Assembly: GCA_011620345.1 (NCBI GenBank)
Contig: WOZJ01000066.1
Coordinates: 1-64,000 of the forward strand
Direction: 5' to 3'
Length of the DNA stretch: 64,000 nt
DNA from: Nitrospirota bacterium
GTDB taxonomy: Bacteria; UBA2233
A model generated the notes under the pieces. That model worked only from the letters and a program-made list of their open reading frames with translations, searched no databases and was not told the DNA's origin. Position numbers and translations under genes: made by a program. How positions within the stretch are numbered: position 1 is the stretch's first letter; the number at the start of each line of letters is the position of its first letter. This document shows positions 16,954-24,899 of the stretch, piece by piece.

Positions 16954-16996
16954 TCCGTTTGTTATTACGAAAAACTATACGGGAAGGAGGACTCGG

Positions 16997-17203
16997 GTGA
17001 GGCAAGCGTTATTTCTGAAGGCCCTCCGCGTCACGCTTTCCGGGCTCGGTGCCGGAGGGAAGAGCGCGAATGCATCGGTGGATCGCCTCATGGAGATGAG
17101 AAAACCTATCCAGAAGAGGGTTGCCCTCAAAGGTGAGACTCCCGTTTCTTGGAATGCATTCATTAGAAATTATCAGGAATTAAAGGAAGGAAAAAGGTTA
17201 TGA
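16997..17203 (+). CDS. Small basic protein of unknown function
   Basis: A 68-residue ORF starting at GTG with AAGGAGG six bases upstream, within the leader of the sigma-54 promoter. The product is strongly basic (many Lys/Arg), has no signal peptide or membrane segment, and carries a Gly/Ala/Ser stretch near residues 15-27. I do not recognise it. Its stop overlaps the next start by four bases (ATGA), so it may be a translated leader, a regulator or a partner of the secreted proteins. The good ribosome site and the coupling are the main evidence that it is real. Confidence 0.55.
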   Translation: MRQALFLKALRVTLSGLGAGGKSANASVDRLMEMRKPIQKRVALKGETPVSWNAFIRNYQELKEGKRL

Positions 17204-17565
17204 AACAATCGATCGTCGTTGGAAGCCTAGGAGTTGCCATGGTAGCTTTGGGCCTTGGGTTTGCACCACCCAGCAATGCTCAAGGATTGATGGATGGCCT
17301 TACGGGGCTGCTTGGGGCGCAGGCCCAAACCAGCACAACCGAGCCTACGGCTATGCCATCACCGTACCCGCTGCCGGAAAGTTTTTCGGACGGCGAAGAA
17401 GAATTGGCCGGAACCGCTCCCTTCGGTCCAGCGTTGGATACCGGCATGGCGACAACGCCCGATACTGGAACGCCGCAAGGAGCGACGGGCTCGAGCCCAG
17501 AGAGCCCAGAAGAAGGCATGACGCCACAACAGTTGCCGGCAATGCCCGTACAGCCAGGGTTCTAG
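17200..17565 (+). CDS. Secreted Pro/Thr-rich low-complexity protein
   Basis: A 121-residue protein with a typical Sec signal peptide (MKQSIVVGSLGVAMVALGLG) and probable cleavage after Ala27 (SNA). The mature part is rich in Pro, Thr, Gly, Ser and Glu, acidic, and without Cys; it looks disordered, with PSPYPLPESFSDGEEE and a Pro/Gln tail. There is no lipobox. Probably periplasmic or secreted. I do not recognise a family. It is the second gene of the sigma-54 unit and 35 bases upstream of the next secreted-protein gene. Confidence 0.65.
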   Translation: MKQSIVVGSLGVAMVALGLGFAPPSNAQGLMDGLTGLLGAQAQTSTTEPTAMPSPYPLPESFSDGEEELAGTAPFGPALDTGMATTPDTGTPQGATGSSPESPEEGMTPQQLPAMPVQPGF

Positions 17566-17600
17566 GATAGCCTGCAATCTAAAAAACAGGAGGGCTACCC

Positions 17601-17900
17601 ATGAAAAAGAAGCTAATATTTCCCGCCGCAACTCTTCAAGCGGTCATTTTGTTTGGAGTACCGGCGTTTGAGGCTCTTGCGCAAACGCCGGCGAACGAGC
17701 CCTCTATAGCTGCTTGCACTTCCTCAGGACTGTCTGAAGAACAGTGTCAGCAGTGTTTTTCTGCGGGGATGACGATGGAAGAGTGCCTTGCGCAGCAAGC
17801 GCAGCTACAGCCATCCGTGCTAGAGGATGCAGAAGAAGGGGCTGCGCCTGGCGGAGTTCCAGAGGCCCCAAGCGCACCGTCCCCATCCATGGGCTATTAG
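17601..17900 (+). CDS. Secreted four-cysteine small protein
   Basis: A 99-residue protein with a signal peptide of about 27 residues ending in ALA. The mature domain has four cysteines, Cys39, Cys49, Cys52 and Cys62, in a predicted helical pair (SEEQCQQCFSAGMTMEEC), which could form two disulfides or bind a metal. The tail is Pro/Gly/Ala-rich, like its upstream neighbour. AGGAGG lies seven bases before the ATG. It is last in the sigma-54 unit and is followed by a strong terminator. Family not recognised. Confidence 0.68.
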   Translation: MKKKLIFPAATLQAVILFGVPAFEALAQTPANEPSIAACTSSGLSEEQCQQCFSAGMTMEECLAQQAQLQPSVLEDAEEGAAPGGVPEAPSAPSPSMGY

Positions 17901-17924
17901 AGTTTTTTAAACCCAATAACCCAT

Positions 17925-17964
17925 ACCCCCTCGGGCCTGCCAGCCCGAGGGGGTGTTTCATTTT
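17925..17964 (+). terminator. Rho-independent terminator of the small-protein operon
   Basis: Twelve-base GC-rich arms (17925-17936 and 17943-17954) with a six-base loop, followed by GTTTCATTTT. It lies 24 bases after the last small ORF and also faces the end of the convergent IclR gene. Confidence 0.85.
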
Positions 17965-17995
17965 AACATGCAGCATGGACTGCGAAAAAAGAGAG

Positions 17996-18790
17996 CTACC
18001 GGCGCTTTAGCGTGGTTTGGTAGAGAAGCTCTCTTGAAATCTTATGTGCCGTATCCTGCAAGGAGGCGGCGAAGTGAGGAATCGTGCTCGAAGTGAGCTG
18101 GGCGCTCGTTCCAGTAAGCCCGATGGCCGCCTCGATTCGTTGGGAGCTGTTGAATAACGGAACGGCAAGACATACGACGCCCTCGCTTACCTCCTCTAAG
18201 TCGGTAGCGTATCCCCTCGATCGAACAAGCTCGAGTTCTTTGAGGAACCTGTCCTTTGATACGATCGTTTTCGGCGTAAGACGCTTGAATACATAGCCAT
18301 CAAGAAGGTCTTCCACCTCAACCCTTGGCAAAAACGCCGCGATGGCCTTTCCGACCGCGCTTGCGTGGGCTTCTACCCCTTTCCCTGCGTTCGTGTTGAC
18401 CCTGATGAGCGTCGGAGCCTCTGCTTTTTCAATGTACACCGCCTCTTTGCCTTCCAGAACTGCCAAATGGGCCGTAAGCCGGGTTTGTTTGGCCAAAACC
18501 CCCAAATGGGGCAAGACCACCTCGCGGATATCGAACCCGGAAAGCAGTCCTGTGGAAAGGCTAAGAAGCTTGAGTCCAAGGCTGTATCGGGCGCTCAGAG
18601 CGTCTTTTTTGATATAGCCGGTCTTTAGCAGCGTGGAGAGGATGTACGTTGCCGAACTTTTGGGAATCTTTAGCCGCCTTGTGAGTTCGGCGTGCGTCAT
18701 TCCCCCTTTTTTCCTGGAAAGCGCTTCCAGTACGGCAAGGGCTCGAAGGATCGCCCTCGAGGAGCCGAGTGTGTCTTTCGGCGATTGCAT
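17996..18790 (-). CDS. IclR family transcriptional regulator
   Basis: A 264-residue DNA-binding protein. An N-terminal winged helix-turn-helix (about 8-70, with GMTHAELTRRLKIPKSSATYILSTL) precedes a GAF-like effector domain (about 80-255) with the family signature around ESEGVVCLAVPLF-type residues (here SEGVVCLAVPLFNSS). IclR proteins usually control a nearby catabolic operon in response to a small acid or sugar. Here the upstream gene in the same direction is an FmdB zinc ribbon and the downstream side is a terminator, so the target is unclear. The gap to fmdB is 39 bases; the two are probably cotranscribed. Confidence 0.9.
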   Translation of the reverse strand: MQSPKDTLGSSRAILRALAVLEALSRKKGGMTHAELTRRLKIPKSSATYILSTLLKTGYIKKDALSARYSLGLKLLSLSTGLLSGFDIREVVLPHLGVLAKQTRLTAHLAVLEGKEAVYIEKAEAPTLIRVNTNAGKGVEAHASAVGKAIAAFLPRVEVEDLLDGYVFKRLTPKTIVSKDRFLKELELVRSRGYATDLEEVSEGVVCLAVPLFNSSQRIEAAIGLTGTSAQLTSSTIPHFAASLQDTAHKISRELLYQTTLKRR

Positions 18791-18829
18791 GCTGGGTCTT
18801 TCAACGTTAAAAAGGCTTGCCTTGCGCGC

Positions 18830-19051
18830 CTACCCTTTGCACGTTCCGCAGCCTGTGGCGCTGCAACCAGAGCATGAAGCCCCGGACGACGCACTCCCTT
18901 GGATTCCGGACCCTTGGAAGGCGAAGACGGAAACCTTACGATCGAGCTCTACGCTTTGGCAGTACTTGCATGCAGGCGTCTCTTTCTTGTTCCTCAAAAA
19001 AAGTTCGAAGCTTTTCCCGCATGCAGCGCATGTATACTCGAAAATCGGCAT
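18830..19051 (-). CDS. FmdB family zinc-ribbon protein
   Basis: A 73-residue protein with the FmdB/CxxC_CxxC_SSSS zinc ribbon: MPIFEYTCAACG with Cys8, Cys11, Cys28 and Cys31. The C-terminal tail is rich in Ser, Gly and Cys, as is common in this family. FmdB-type proteins are often annotated as putative regulators, with no proven general role. ATG 19051 was chosen over an in-frame TTG two codons upstream because GGAG lies at the right distance and MPIFEY is the family start. Confidence 0.88.
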   Translation of the reverse strand: MPIFEYTCAACGKSFELFLRNKKETPACKYCQSVELDRKVSVFAFQGSGIQGSASSGASCSGCSATGCGTCKG

Positions 19052-19082
19052 GGACAACTCCTTCAGTACTTTTTAGTCCTTA

Positions 19083-19091
19083 TTTATAGCA
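19083..19091 (-). promoter_or_regulatory. Candidate extended -10 promoter for fmdB-iclR
   Basis: The minus strand reads TGCTATAAA (extended -10, hexamer 5/6) about 32 bases upstream of the fmdB ATG. The -35 region is not convincing. The rest of 19058-19226 holds no gene that I can support. Confidence 0.45.
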
Positions 19092-19226
19092 TAGCTCTTT
19101 GGCGTGGCTCGTGGAATCCTTCGGGGCAGGGCAATCGTGCTATGAAGGCTTGCAGGAGATGGGTTCAAAGCGGTAGTCGCCGTTAAGGGCTTCACGGAAC
19201 TTACGGAAGCGAAGGCTTTGTAACGC

Positions 19227-21332
19227 CTAGAGGTTCCGCCCTTCTTTTCTGAGGCCGGCCAGCTTTTTTAGCACCCCTAAAACCCTCGGGTCGGTTTTTA
19301 TCTGCTCGAGGCTCAAGGCGGCTTTCCTGCGCCAGTTGGGCCGTTCATCGCCCGTGCCCGGCATGTTCTGGAAGGCCCGCTCGAGCCAGAGGTCTTCTAG
19401 GTTGACCAACAGGATCCTGGCCTGGCTTTGAGCCAAGAATTTGAGTGCGGCCAAAAGGAACGTTTCAAGGCCATCTCCTTGCAAAAGCCCTCTGGCCTCC
19501 AGAAAATTCCTTAGGGATTGCGTGAGCCTTTGTCTCGATTCGAGCTCTTCGGGTGCTTTTTCTTTGGAGAGGTAGCCAAGTGCCACGCGCTCTTGGATGT
19601 CGAGCGCTTCGAGGAACGAAGCGAACGTGGGCATGTCGTGTGTGCCCAGGCTGGCTAGGGCATCCTCGATCGGGTCGGGCAGTGCGTGTTCGGGGTCGGG
19701 CCGGATTTCGGCCAGGAGGCAGTACATCCGCTGGAGGCCCGTTCGTTCCATAGCCTTACGCATGTACCCGGACACCGTGCCCAGGTCTTCGCCCACCAGC
19801 ATGGATTTTGCCCTGTGCGATTCGATCGCCAAAATGGGGTATAGCTCTTCGTAAGGGTAGCGGAGGTACATCCCATCTTTGGCCTCGAACCCAGATGGAA
19901 TCACGAAGAGCCGGTGCAAACCCATGACGTGGTCAAGCCTGAGCACGCCCGCGAGTTCGAGGTTTGTGCGAATCGTTTCGATGAAATCTAGATGGCCGAG
20001 CTCGCGGGTTTTTTCCGGGTGGGGCGGCATGAACCCCCAGTTCTGGCCGAGCATAAAGAACGTATCGGGGGGGGCCCCGATAGAAAGCCCCTCGACAAAG
20101 CACCCTTGGTAGGCCCAGGCATCGAACCCGTCCGGGTTGACGCCGACGGGAAGGTCTAGGTAAATCGCCCCGTTTTTGGCCTTTGTTTGCTCGCAAAGCG
20201 CCCTCAACTGACGGAATGCTTGCCACTGGGAGAAAAGATGGTAGCGAAATGCCTTGGGCGGGACATCCCCGGGGCAAAGCCTTCCTGATTTCATCCGCTC
20301 CGGCCATCGTCGAAAGCCTAGCCCCAATGCCTCGAGTGCAGCCATAAAAAGGGCGAACTCATTGGCCCTTGGGCGCTCCCTAAGGAACGTCTCGATGCCT
20401 GCTAAGTCGCCCCTTTGAAAGTATGCCTCGGCGAGCGGCTCCAAAACCGAGCGTTTGAGCGCCATGGCTCTTCTGTAGTCTACGAGAGGGTCTTCGTTTA
20501 GCGCTTGCACGCTCGCCCAGAAGGCCGGGTCTTGAAACCTCTTCATGGCCTCTTTGCTGGCGTTGAGCTCTTGGATTTGAGCGATATCGATGAAAGCTGG
20601 GTTCAAAAACTGCCGGCTTACGGGTGAGTAAGGGCTTGGGCTGAAAAGCGGCCCTTCGACAAAGCTCGATGTAAGGGGCAGCAACCCGATCACGTTTGCG
20701 CCGTGATCCATTGCAAATTGAACAAATTGCTCGAGGTCTCCAAAATCACCCACGCCCATGCTCTTTTTGGAATGGAGCGCGTACAGCGGGAGAAACAGCC
20801 CGAGCTCTCGCCACGCCTCGTGGACAAACGCCCTCTTTGGGCTGCAAAAAAGATGGGCGGTGTATTCTTGGTCGCCAAGCTCGAGCTTGAGTGTATGGTA
20901 GCCGGCTGAAAGCCTTAAGGGGAGCGTGATCGCATACAATGGAGGAGCGTAAGGAGTTTGCTCGGCACTAAGCGGCCTTAGGGCTTCATAGGAAAGCTCT
21001 ATCTTTCTTGATGCGCCCGTTTCTTCTTGGACCTCGAACACCAAGGATCCCTTGGGGAGGCCTTTGGGCAGCCGAATCCGGATGCGGACGGACTCGTTCT
21101 CCAAGCAGGGGATTCCGGGTTCCAAGGGGCGGCCCCATAAGGCTTCTTGCTTAGCTTTGAGAGCGTTCGGCACATCCTCGATGCGTTCCAGCCCTGACCC
21201 CAGCGCCTTGAGGGTGGCGAGGATCGCCTCTTGGGAGGGCTCACGCCATACTCTTTGGATGTCGTAGTAACCGATTTGAAGCCCCCAGGCAGCGGCGAGA
21301 CGTCTAAGCGGCCTTGGAATTGCTTGGTTCAT
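19227..21332 (-). CDS. malQ: 4-alpha-glucanotransferase (amylomaltase)
   Basis: A 701-residue GH77 enzyme that transfers segments of one alpha-1,4-glucan to another, releasing glucose; the size matches the long E. coli-type MalQ with an N-terminal beta extension (about 1-150). Catalytic residues are predicted as Asp467 (RLDHVMGLHR), Glu515 (LVGEDLGTV) and Asp566 (GTHDMPTF). Its start overlaps the stop of treS-maltokinase (ATGA), so it is the second gene of that operon. In context it can elongate or trim the malto-oligosaccharides that TreY, TreZ and TreS use or produce. Confidence 0.95.
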   Translation of the reverse strand: MNQAIPRPLRRLAAAWGLQIGYYDIQRVWREPSQEAILATLKALGSGLERIEDVPNALKAKQEALWGRPLEPGIPCLENESVRIRIRLPKGLPKGSLVFEVQEETGASRKIELSYEALRPLSAEQTPYAPPLYAITLPLRLSAGYHTLKLELGDQEYTAHLFCSPKRAFVHEAWRELGLFLPLYALHSKKSMGVGDFGDLEQFVQFAMDHGANVIGLLPLTSSFVEGPLFSPSPYSPVSRQFLNPAFIDIAQIQELNASKEAMKRFQDPAFWASVQALNEDPLVDYRRAMALKRSVLEPLAEAYFQRGDLAGIETFLRERPRANEFALFMAALEALGLGFRRWPERMKSGRLCPGDVPPKAFRYHLFSQWQAFRQLRALCEQTKAKNGAIYLDLPVGVNPDGFDAWAYQGCFVEGLSIGAPPDTFFMLGQNWGFMPPHPEKTRELGHLDFIETIRTNLELAGVLRLDHVMGLHRLFVIPSGFEAKDGMYLRYPYEELYPILAIESHRAKSMLVGEDLGTVSGYMRKAMERTGLQRMYCLLAEIRPDPEHALPDPIEDALASLGTHDMPTFASFLEALDIQERVALGYLSKEKAPEELESRQRLTQSLRNFLEARGLLQGDGLETFLLAALKFLAQSQARILLVNLEDLWLERAFQNMPGTGDERPNWRRKAALSLEQIKTDPRVLGVLKKLAGLRKEGRNL

Positions 21333-24300
21333 CCTTGGGGCTCCTGTTGCTTGAGGACCTCCAAAAGCCCGCTAAGGGGCACTCCAACCCAATCGGGACG
21401 GCTCATCAGCTCGTACTCGATCTCGTACAGCGCCTTTTCGACGAGGAAAAAATTGAGGAGCTCCCGAAGGACCCCTTGGTCTTCCGGGACAAGCCGGGTT
21501 TGCGAGGCTTCAAGGAGGTGAAAGTAGGAATCGAGAAAGGTTTTGGCGACCACGAAATACCAAACCATGGCCCACCCGCGGGTCTTTTCGATGTCCTCCG
21601 ACCTTAGCTCCGTAGGAATCCGGCCTCCGAGCCCAAAATGGACGGCGTAGTGAAAAGACCTGAGCATACCGGCCACGTCCCGCAAGCAGGAACGCTTGAG
21701 CCGCCTTTCGCCGAGCGGCCTTAAGGGTTCGCCCTCGAAATCGATGATAACGAAATCTTTGCCCGTGTAGAGCACCTGGCCTAAGTGGAAATCTCCGTGG
21801 ATGCGGATCCGCATGGCCTGCATTTTTTTAGTAAACAGCGGTTGGAAGCGCGCCTCGATCTTGGCTTTCATGGATAGCAGCCGTTCGGCCTGGAGTTTTT
21901 CTTCTTGTGGTAGGTTCTTGAGGGAGCCTTTTAAAAGATCAAACGTGCGGGCTGAAAGGCTTCTGAAGGCGTGGTAGACGCCTCTTTGGTAGACGAGTGT
22001 GAAGGGTTCCGGAATGAAGGCCGGGTTCTCCTTCTCTACGCTAAGCGCGGTATGAAGCTCCGCCGTCCTTTGGCCAAGCAGTCTCGCGGATTCAAGATAG
22101 GGGCCGATCACGCTGGGGACTTCCTCAGGGAGAGAGGCTATATCCAAAAAGAGGGGGTCCTTTGGCATTCCAAGCTCGCCGGGGGCGGTATCGGCGGCCA
22201 TGGCCCTCTCGAAGAACTGACCCAAGGAGTGGAGCGTATAGCTCCAGGCATCTCCTTGGTTGGGAACGTAATCGACAAGAACACCCACGGACCAAGGCTC
22301 TTCGCCTTTACCGCGCCGATACTCGAGCGAGCCCATCAAGGGCGGGGTTTTTGTGGGCATTCCTTTGCGCGTAAGAAAGCTCAAGACCTCGAGCTCTGGG
22401 TTGATCCCGTCTTCTACATGCCTGAAGAGCTTCAAAATCAGCTTGTCCCCGAACGCGGCGGAGGTGTTGCTCTGTTCGGCAGAAAGCACCCTTGGCTCCA
22501 AGCCGCCCGATACCTCCTCTTCGTAAAACTTCCTCAATGTCCCCATCGGGAGGGCGAGCAGATTTCCGCGCTTGCCTTTGAAGCGCCTGCGTTTGGCGAT
22601 TGCCTCGAGGAGGGAAGCGAGCACTTCTTTGAGCCCAGTGGCATCGCACAAAAGAAAGTCCTCTTTTGATCTTGTCTGGATCTTGGCCAGGACGGGGATT
22701 TTGGAGTTAGCCTCCTCGCCCGGAATGAGCCCAAGGGCCATCAGGTAAGTGTTCGGGGCTCCTTCGTTGAAATCAACCCGAAGGAGCGTAAGCCAGGTTA
22801 AAAAAGGCTCATGCCCCAAGGGGATCGTCTCGGTAAGGTTGACGCTACGGATTGTCCTTGCCTTGGCCGCAAACCACCGGCATGTTTTCAGGTAGTCAGG
22901 CAAAAGCTCTAAAAGCTTCGAAAGCGGCCTTGGTTTATCAAAGAGGTCGTCTGGGTTCCCCACGCCAATGACGGGGAAAGCGAAAAGCTTCGGGGCTACG
23001 CTAACGGCGGGTTCGGGTAGCTTTGCGGGCTCGAGCGTGAAGAAGTAAAAAGAATGAGGGCCTAACGTAAGCGCGTAGGGCTCTTGGGTGATTTCGGGGA
23101 ACTCCACCTTGCCGAACATCTCGACAGGCCTTCTTCCGATGCAATCCGACAAATCGAGCCTGCAGTACTGGACGAATCTGGAGAGGTTGGATACGACAAG
23201 CACCTGCTGGCCTTCGTAGCCTCTAAGAAATGCAAAAATCTTGCTGTTTTCCGGCCTTAAGAAGGTTATATCCCCCCGGCTGAACGCCTTGCAGCCCTTC
23301 CTTAGCGCGATTAGGCGTTTCGTGAACCAAAGAAGTGAACCCGGGTTCGCCTTCTGGGCCTCGACGTTGATCGTTTCATAGTGGTACTCGGGGTCCGTGA
23401 TGGGGGGCAGGTAGAGCCTCTGGGGATTGGCCTTCGAGAACCCCGCGTTCCTGTCAGGGCCCCATTGCATGGGGGTGCGTACGCCGTTCCTGTCGCCCAA
23501 GTAAATATTGTCGCCCATTCCAATCTCATCGCCATAGTAAAGGATGGGAGTGCCGGGCAACGAGAACAAAAGCGCGTTCATCAACTCGATCCTTCGTCGG
23601 TTGTTGCCAAGGAGCGGGGCAAGCCTGCGGCGTATTCCTAAGTTGATACGGGCCTGAGGGTCCTTGGCGTAAACCCTGTACATGTAATCGCGCTCCTCGT
23701 CCGTCACCATCTCGAGCGTGAGTTCGTCGTGGTTCCGTAAAAACAGTCCCCACTGGCAGGTTTCTGGAATCTGTGGAGTTTGCACGAGGATGTCCACGAT
23801 GGGAAATCGGTCTTCAGTGTATAGCGCCATGAAGAGCCTTGGCATCAAGGGAAAGTGGAATGCCATGTGGCATTCATCGCCGTCGCCAAAGTAGGCGACG
23901 GCGTCCTCCGGCCATTGGTTGGCCTCGGCCAAAAGCATTCGCGCGTGGAAGTGTTCGTCGATGTATCTCCTTAGCTCTTGCAAGAACGCGTGCGTCTCGG
24001 GGAGGTTCTCGCAGTTCGTCCCTTCGCGCTCGAAGAGATAGGGGACAGCATCCAGCCTCAACCCCGACACGCCCATGGCCAGCCAGAAATCCACCGCCTT
24101 GAGCATGGCAGCCCGGACGGCCGGGTTGTCGAAGTTTAAATCAGGCTGGTGGGAGTAGAACCGATGCCAGTAGTAGGCCCTGGCGATCGGGTCCCAAGCC
24201 CAGTTGGACGTCTCGAAGTCTTTGAAAATGATCCTTGCGTCCTTGTAAGGCTCGGCCGTCTCGCTCCATACGTAGAAGTTTCTCTTCCTAGAGGCCGGGC

Positions 24301-24691
24301 TCGCCCTGCGCGCTTGCTGGAACCAAGGGTGCTGGTCGGAGGTATGGTTTAAAACGAGCTCCGTGATGACCCGAATCCCCCTCTTCGTCGCCTCCTTCAT
24401 AAAATGCTCGAAGTCCTTGAGCGTCCCGTAGGAGGGATGAACCCCGGTATAATCCGCGATGTCGTAGCCGTCATCTTTCAATGGTGATGGGTAAAACGGC
24501 AAGAGCCAAACGGCGGTAACCCCCAGGTCTTCCAGGTAATCGAGCTTTTCGGCAAGCCCGCGGAAATCGCCGATCCCGTCGCCGTCGGAATCGTAAAAGG
24601 CGCGGACGTGCAATTCGTACAGGATGGCATCTTTGAACCATAAGGGGTCGTCGCCTTCGAGTACGCCTTGGAATTTACGTTTGACCGGCAT
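21329..24691 (-). CDS. treS: Trehalose synthase / maltokinase fusion
   Basis: An 1120-residue two-domain protein. Residues 1 to about 550 are a GH13 trehalose synthase that interconverts maltose and trehalose: Asp214 (LRLDAVPY), Glu256 (LLAEANQWPED) and Asp322 (RNHDELTLEM) are the predicted catalytic triad, and the barrel opens with ILYELHVRAFYDSDGDGIGDF. From about 580 the protein is a maltokinase with a protein-kinase-like fold: HGDFHLGQ at 965-972 and a metal-binding IIDFEGEP with Asp984. The fusion converts trehalose to maltose and then to maltose 1-phosphate using ATP. It lies first in an operon with malQ. GlgE, the usual consumer of maltose 1-phosphate, is not in the window. Confidence 0.95.
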   Translation of the reverse strand: MPVKRKFQGVLEGDDPLWFKDAILYELHVRAFYDSDGDGIGDFRGLAEKLDYLEDLGVTAVWLLPFYPSPLKDDGYDIADYTGVHPSYGTLKDFEHFMKEATKRGIRVITELVLNHTSDQHPWFQQARRASPASRKRNFYVWSETAEPYKDARIIFKDFETSNWAWDPIARAYYWHRFYSHQPDLNFDNPAVRAAMLKAVDFWLAMGVSGLRLDAVPYLFEREGTNCENLPETHAFLQELRRYIDEHFHARMLLAEANQWPEDAVAYFGDGDECHMAFHFPLMPRLFMALYTEDRFPIVDILVQTPQIPETCQWGLFLRNHDELTLEMVTDEERDYMYRVYAKDPQARINLGIRRRLAPLLGNNRRRIELMNALLFSLPGTPILYYGDEIGMGDNIYLGDRNGVRTPMQWGPDRNAGFSKANPQRLYLPPITDPEYHYETINVEAQKANPGSLLWFTKRLIALRKGCKAFSRGDITFLRPENSKIFAFLRGYEGQQVLVVSNLSRFVQYCRLDLSDCIGRRPVEMFGKVEFPEITQEPYALTLGPHSFYFFTLEPAKLPEPAVSVAPKLFAFPVIGVGNPDDLFDKPRPLSKLLELLPDYLKTCRWFAAKARTIRSVNLTETIPLGHEPFLTWLTLLRVDFNEGAPNTYLMALGLIPGEEANSKIPVLAKIQTRSKEDFLLCDATGLKEVLASLLEAIAKRRRFKGKRGNLLALPMGTLRKFYEEEVSGGLEPRVLSAEQSNTSAAFGDKLILKLFRHVEDGINPELEVLSFLTRKGMPTKTPPLMGSLEYRRGKGEEPWSVGVLVDYVPNQGDAWSYTLHSLGQFFERAMAADTAPGELGMPKDPLFLDIASLPEEVPSVIGPYLESARLLGQRTAELHTALSVEKENPAFIPEPFTLVYQRGVYHAFRSLSARTFDLLKGSLKNLPQEEKLQAERLLSMKAKIEARFQPLFTKKMQAMRIRIHGDFHLGQVLYTGKDFVIIDFEGEPLRPLGERRLKRSCLRDVAGMLRSFHYAVHFGLGGRIPTELRSEDIEKTRGWAMVWYFVVAKTFLDSYFHLLEASQTRLVPEDQGVLRELLNFFLVEKALYEIEYELMSRPDWVGVPLSGLLEVLKQQEPQG

Positions 24692-24796
24692 GGTTCGCTC
24701 CTAATTCTGTGGCATCGTGTGGGGGGCCAGCGTGGCGCTCAAGGGCGGCTTTTTTGGAGAGCCCTTGCCCAAAATCAAAGAGTTGATCATGTGAAG

Positions 24797-24826
24797 AGTC
24801 TACAAAGCCAGAATACAGGGTGTCAA
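24797..24826 (-). promoter_or_regulatory. Sigma-70 promoter of treS-malQ
   Basis: On the minus strand a perfect TTGACA (24826-24821) is 18 bases from TAGACT (24802-24797). The predicted start gives a leader of about 100 bases, ending in an AGGAG site six bases from the ATG. Confidence 0.6.
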
Positions 24827-24899
24827 CCGAAAGGGTTTGCGCAATTTTTGGTCCTCAATTAAGCTTGGAGGAAATAACGCAACTCATCCAAGGGGGCGT

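Larger units (their letters stand above)
16636..16996. other. 361-bp divergent regulatory region
   Basis: Non-coding stretch between the glycosyltransferase start and the first small ORF. It holds two divergent sigma-54 promoters (16721-16738 minus and 16938-16953 plus), a perfect 17-bp palindrome at 16869-16885 and a degenerate copy at 16780-16796. A short CTAA triplet repeat lies near 16679-16690. An ATG-started frame from 16868 overlaps the palindrome and has no ribosome site, so it is not called. Confidence 0.7.

Noticed and set aside
16868..16996. N-terminal extension of the 68-residue small protein from ATG 16868
   Set aside because: Overlaps the palindrome and sigma-54 promoter, with no ribosome site; the GTG at 16997 has AAGGAGG and lies just after the predicted start of transcription.
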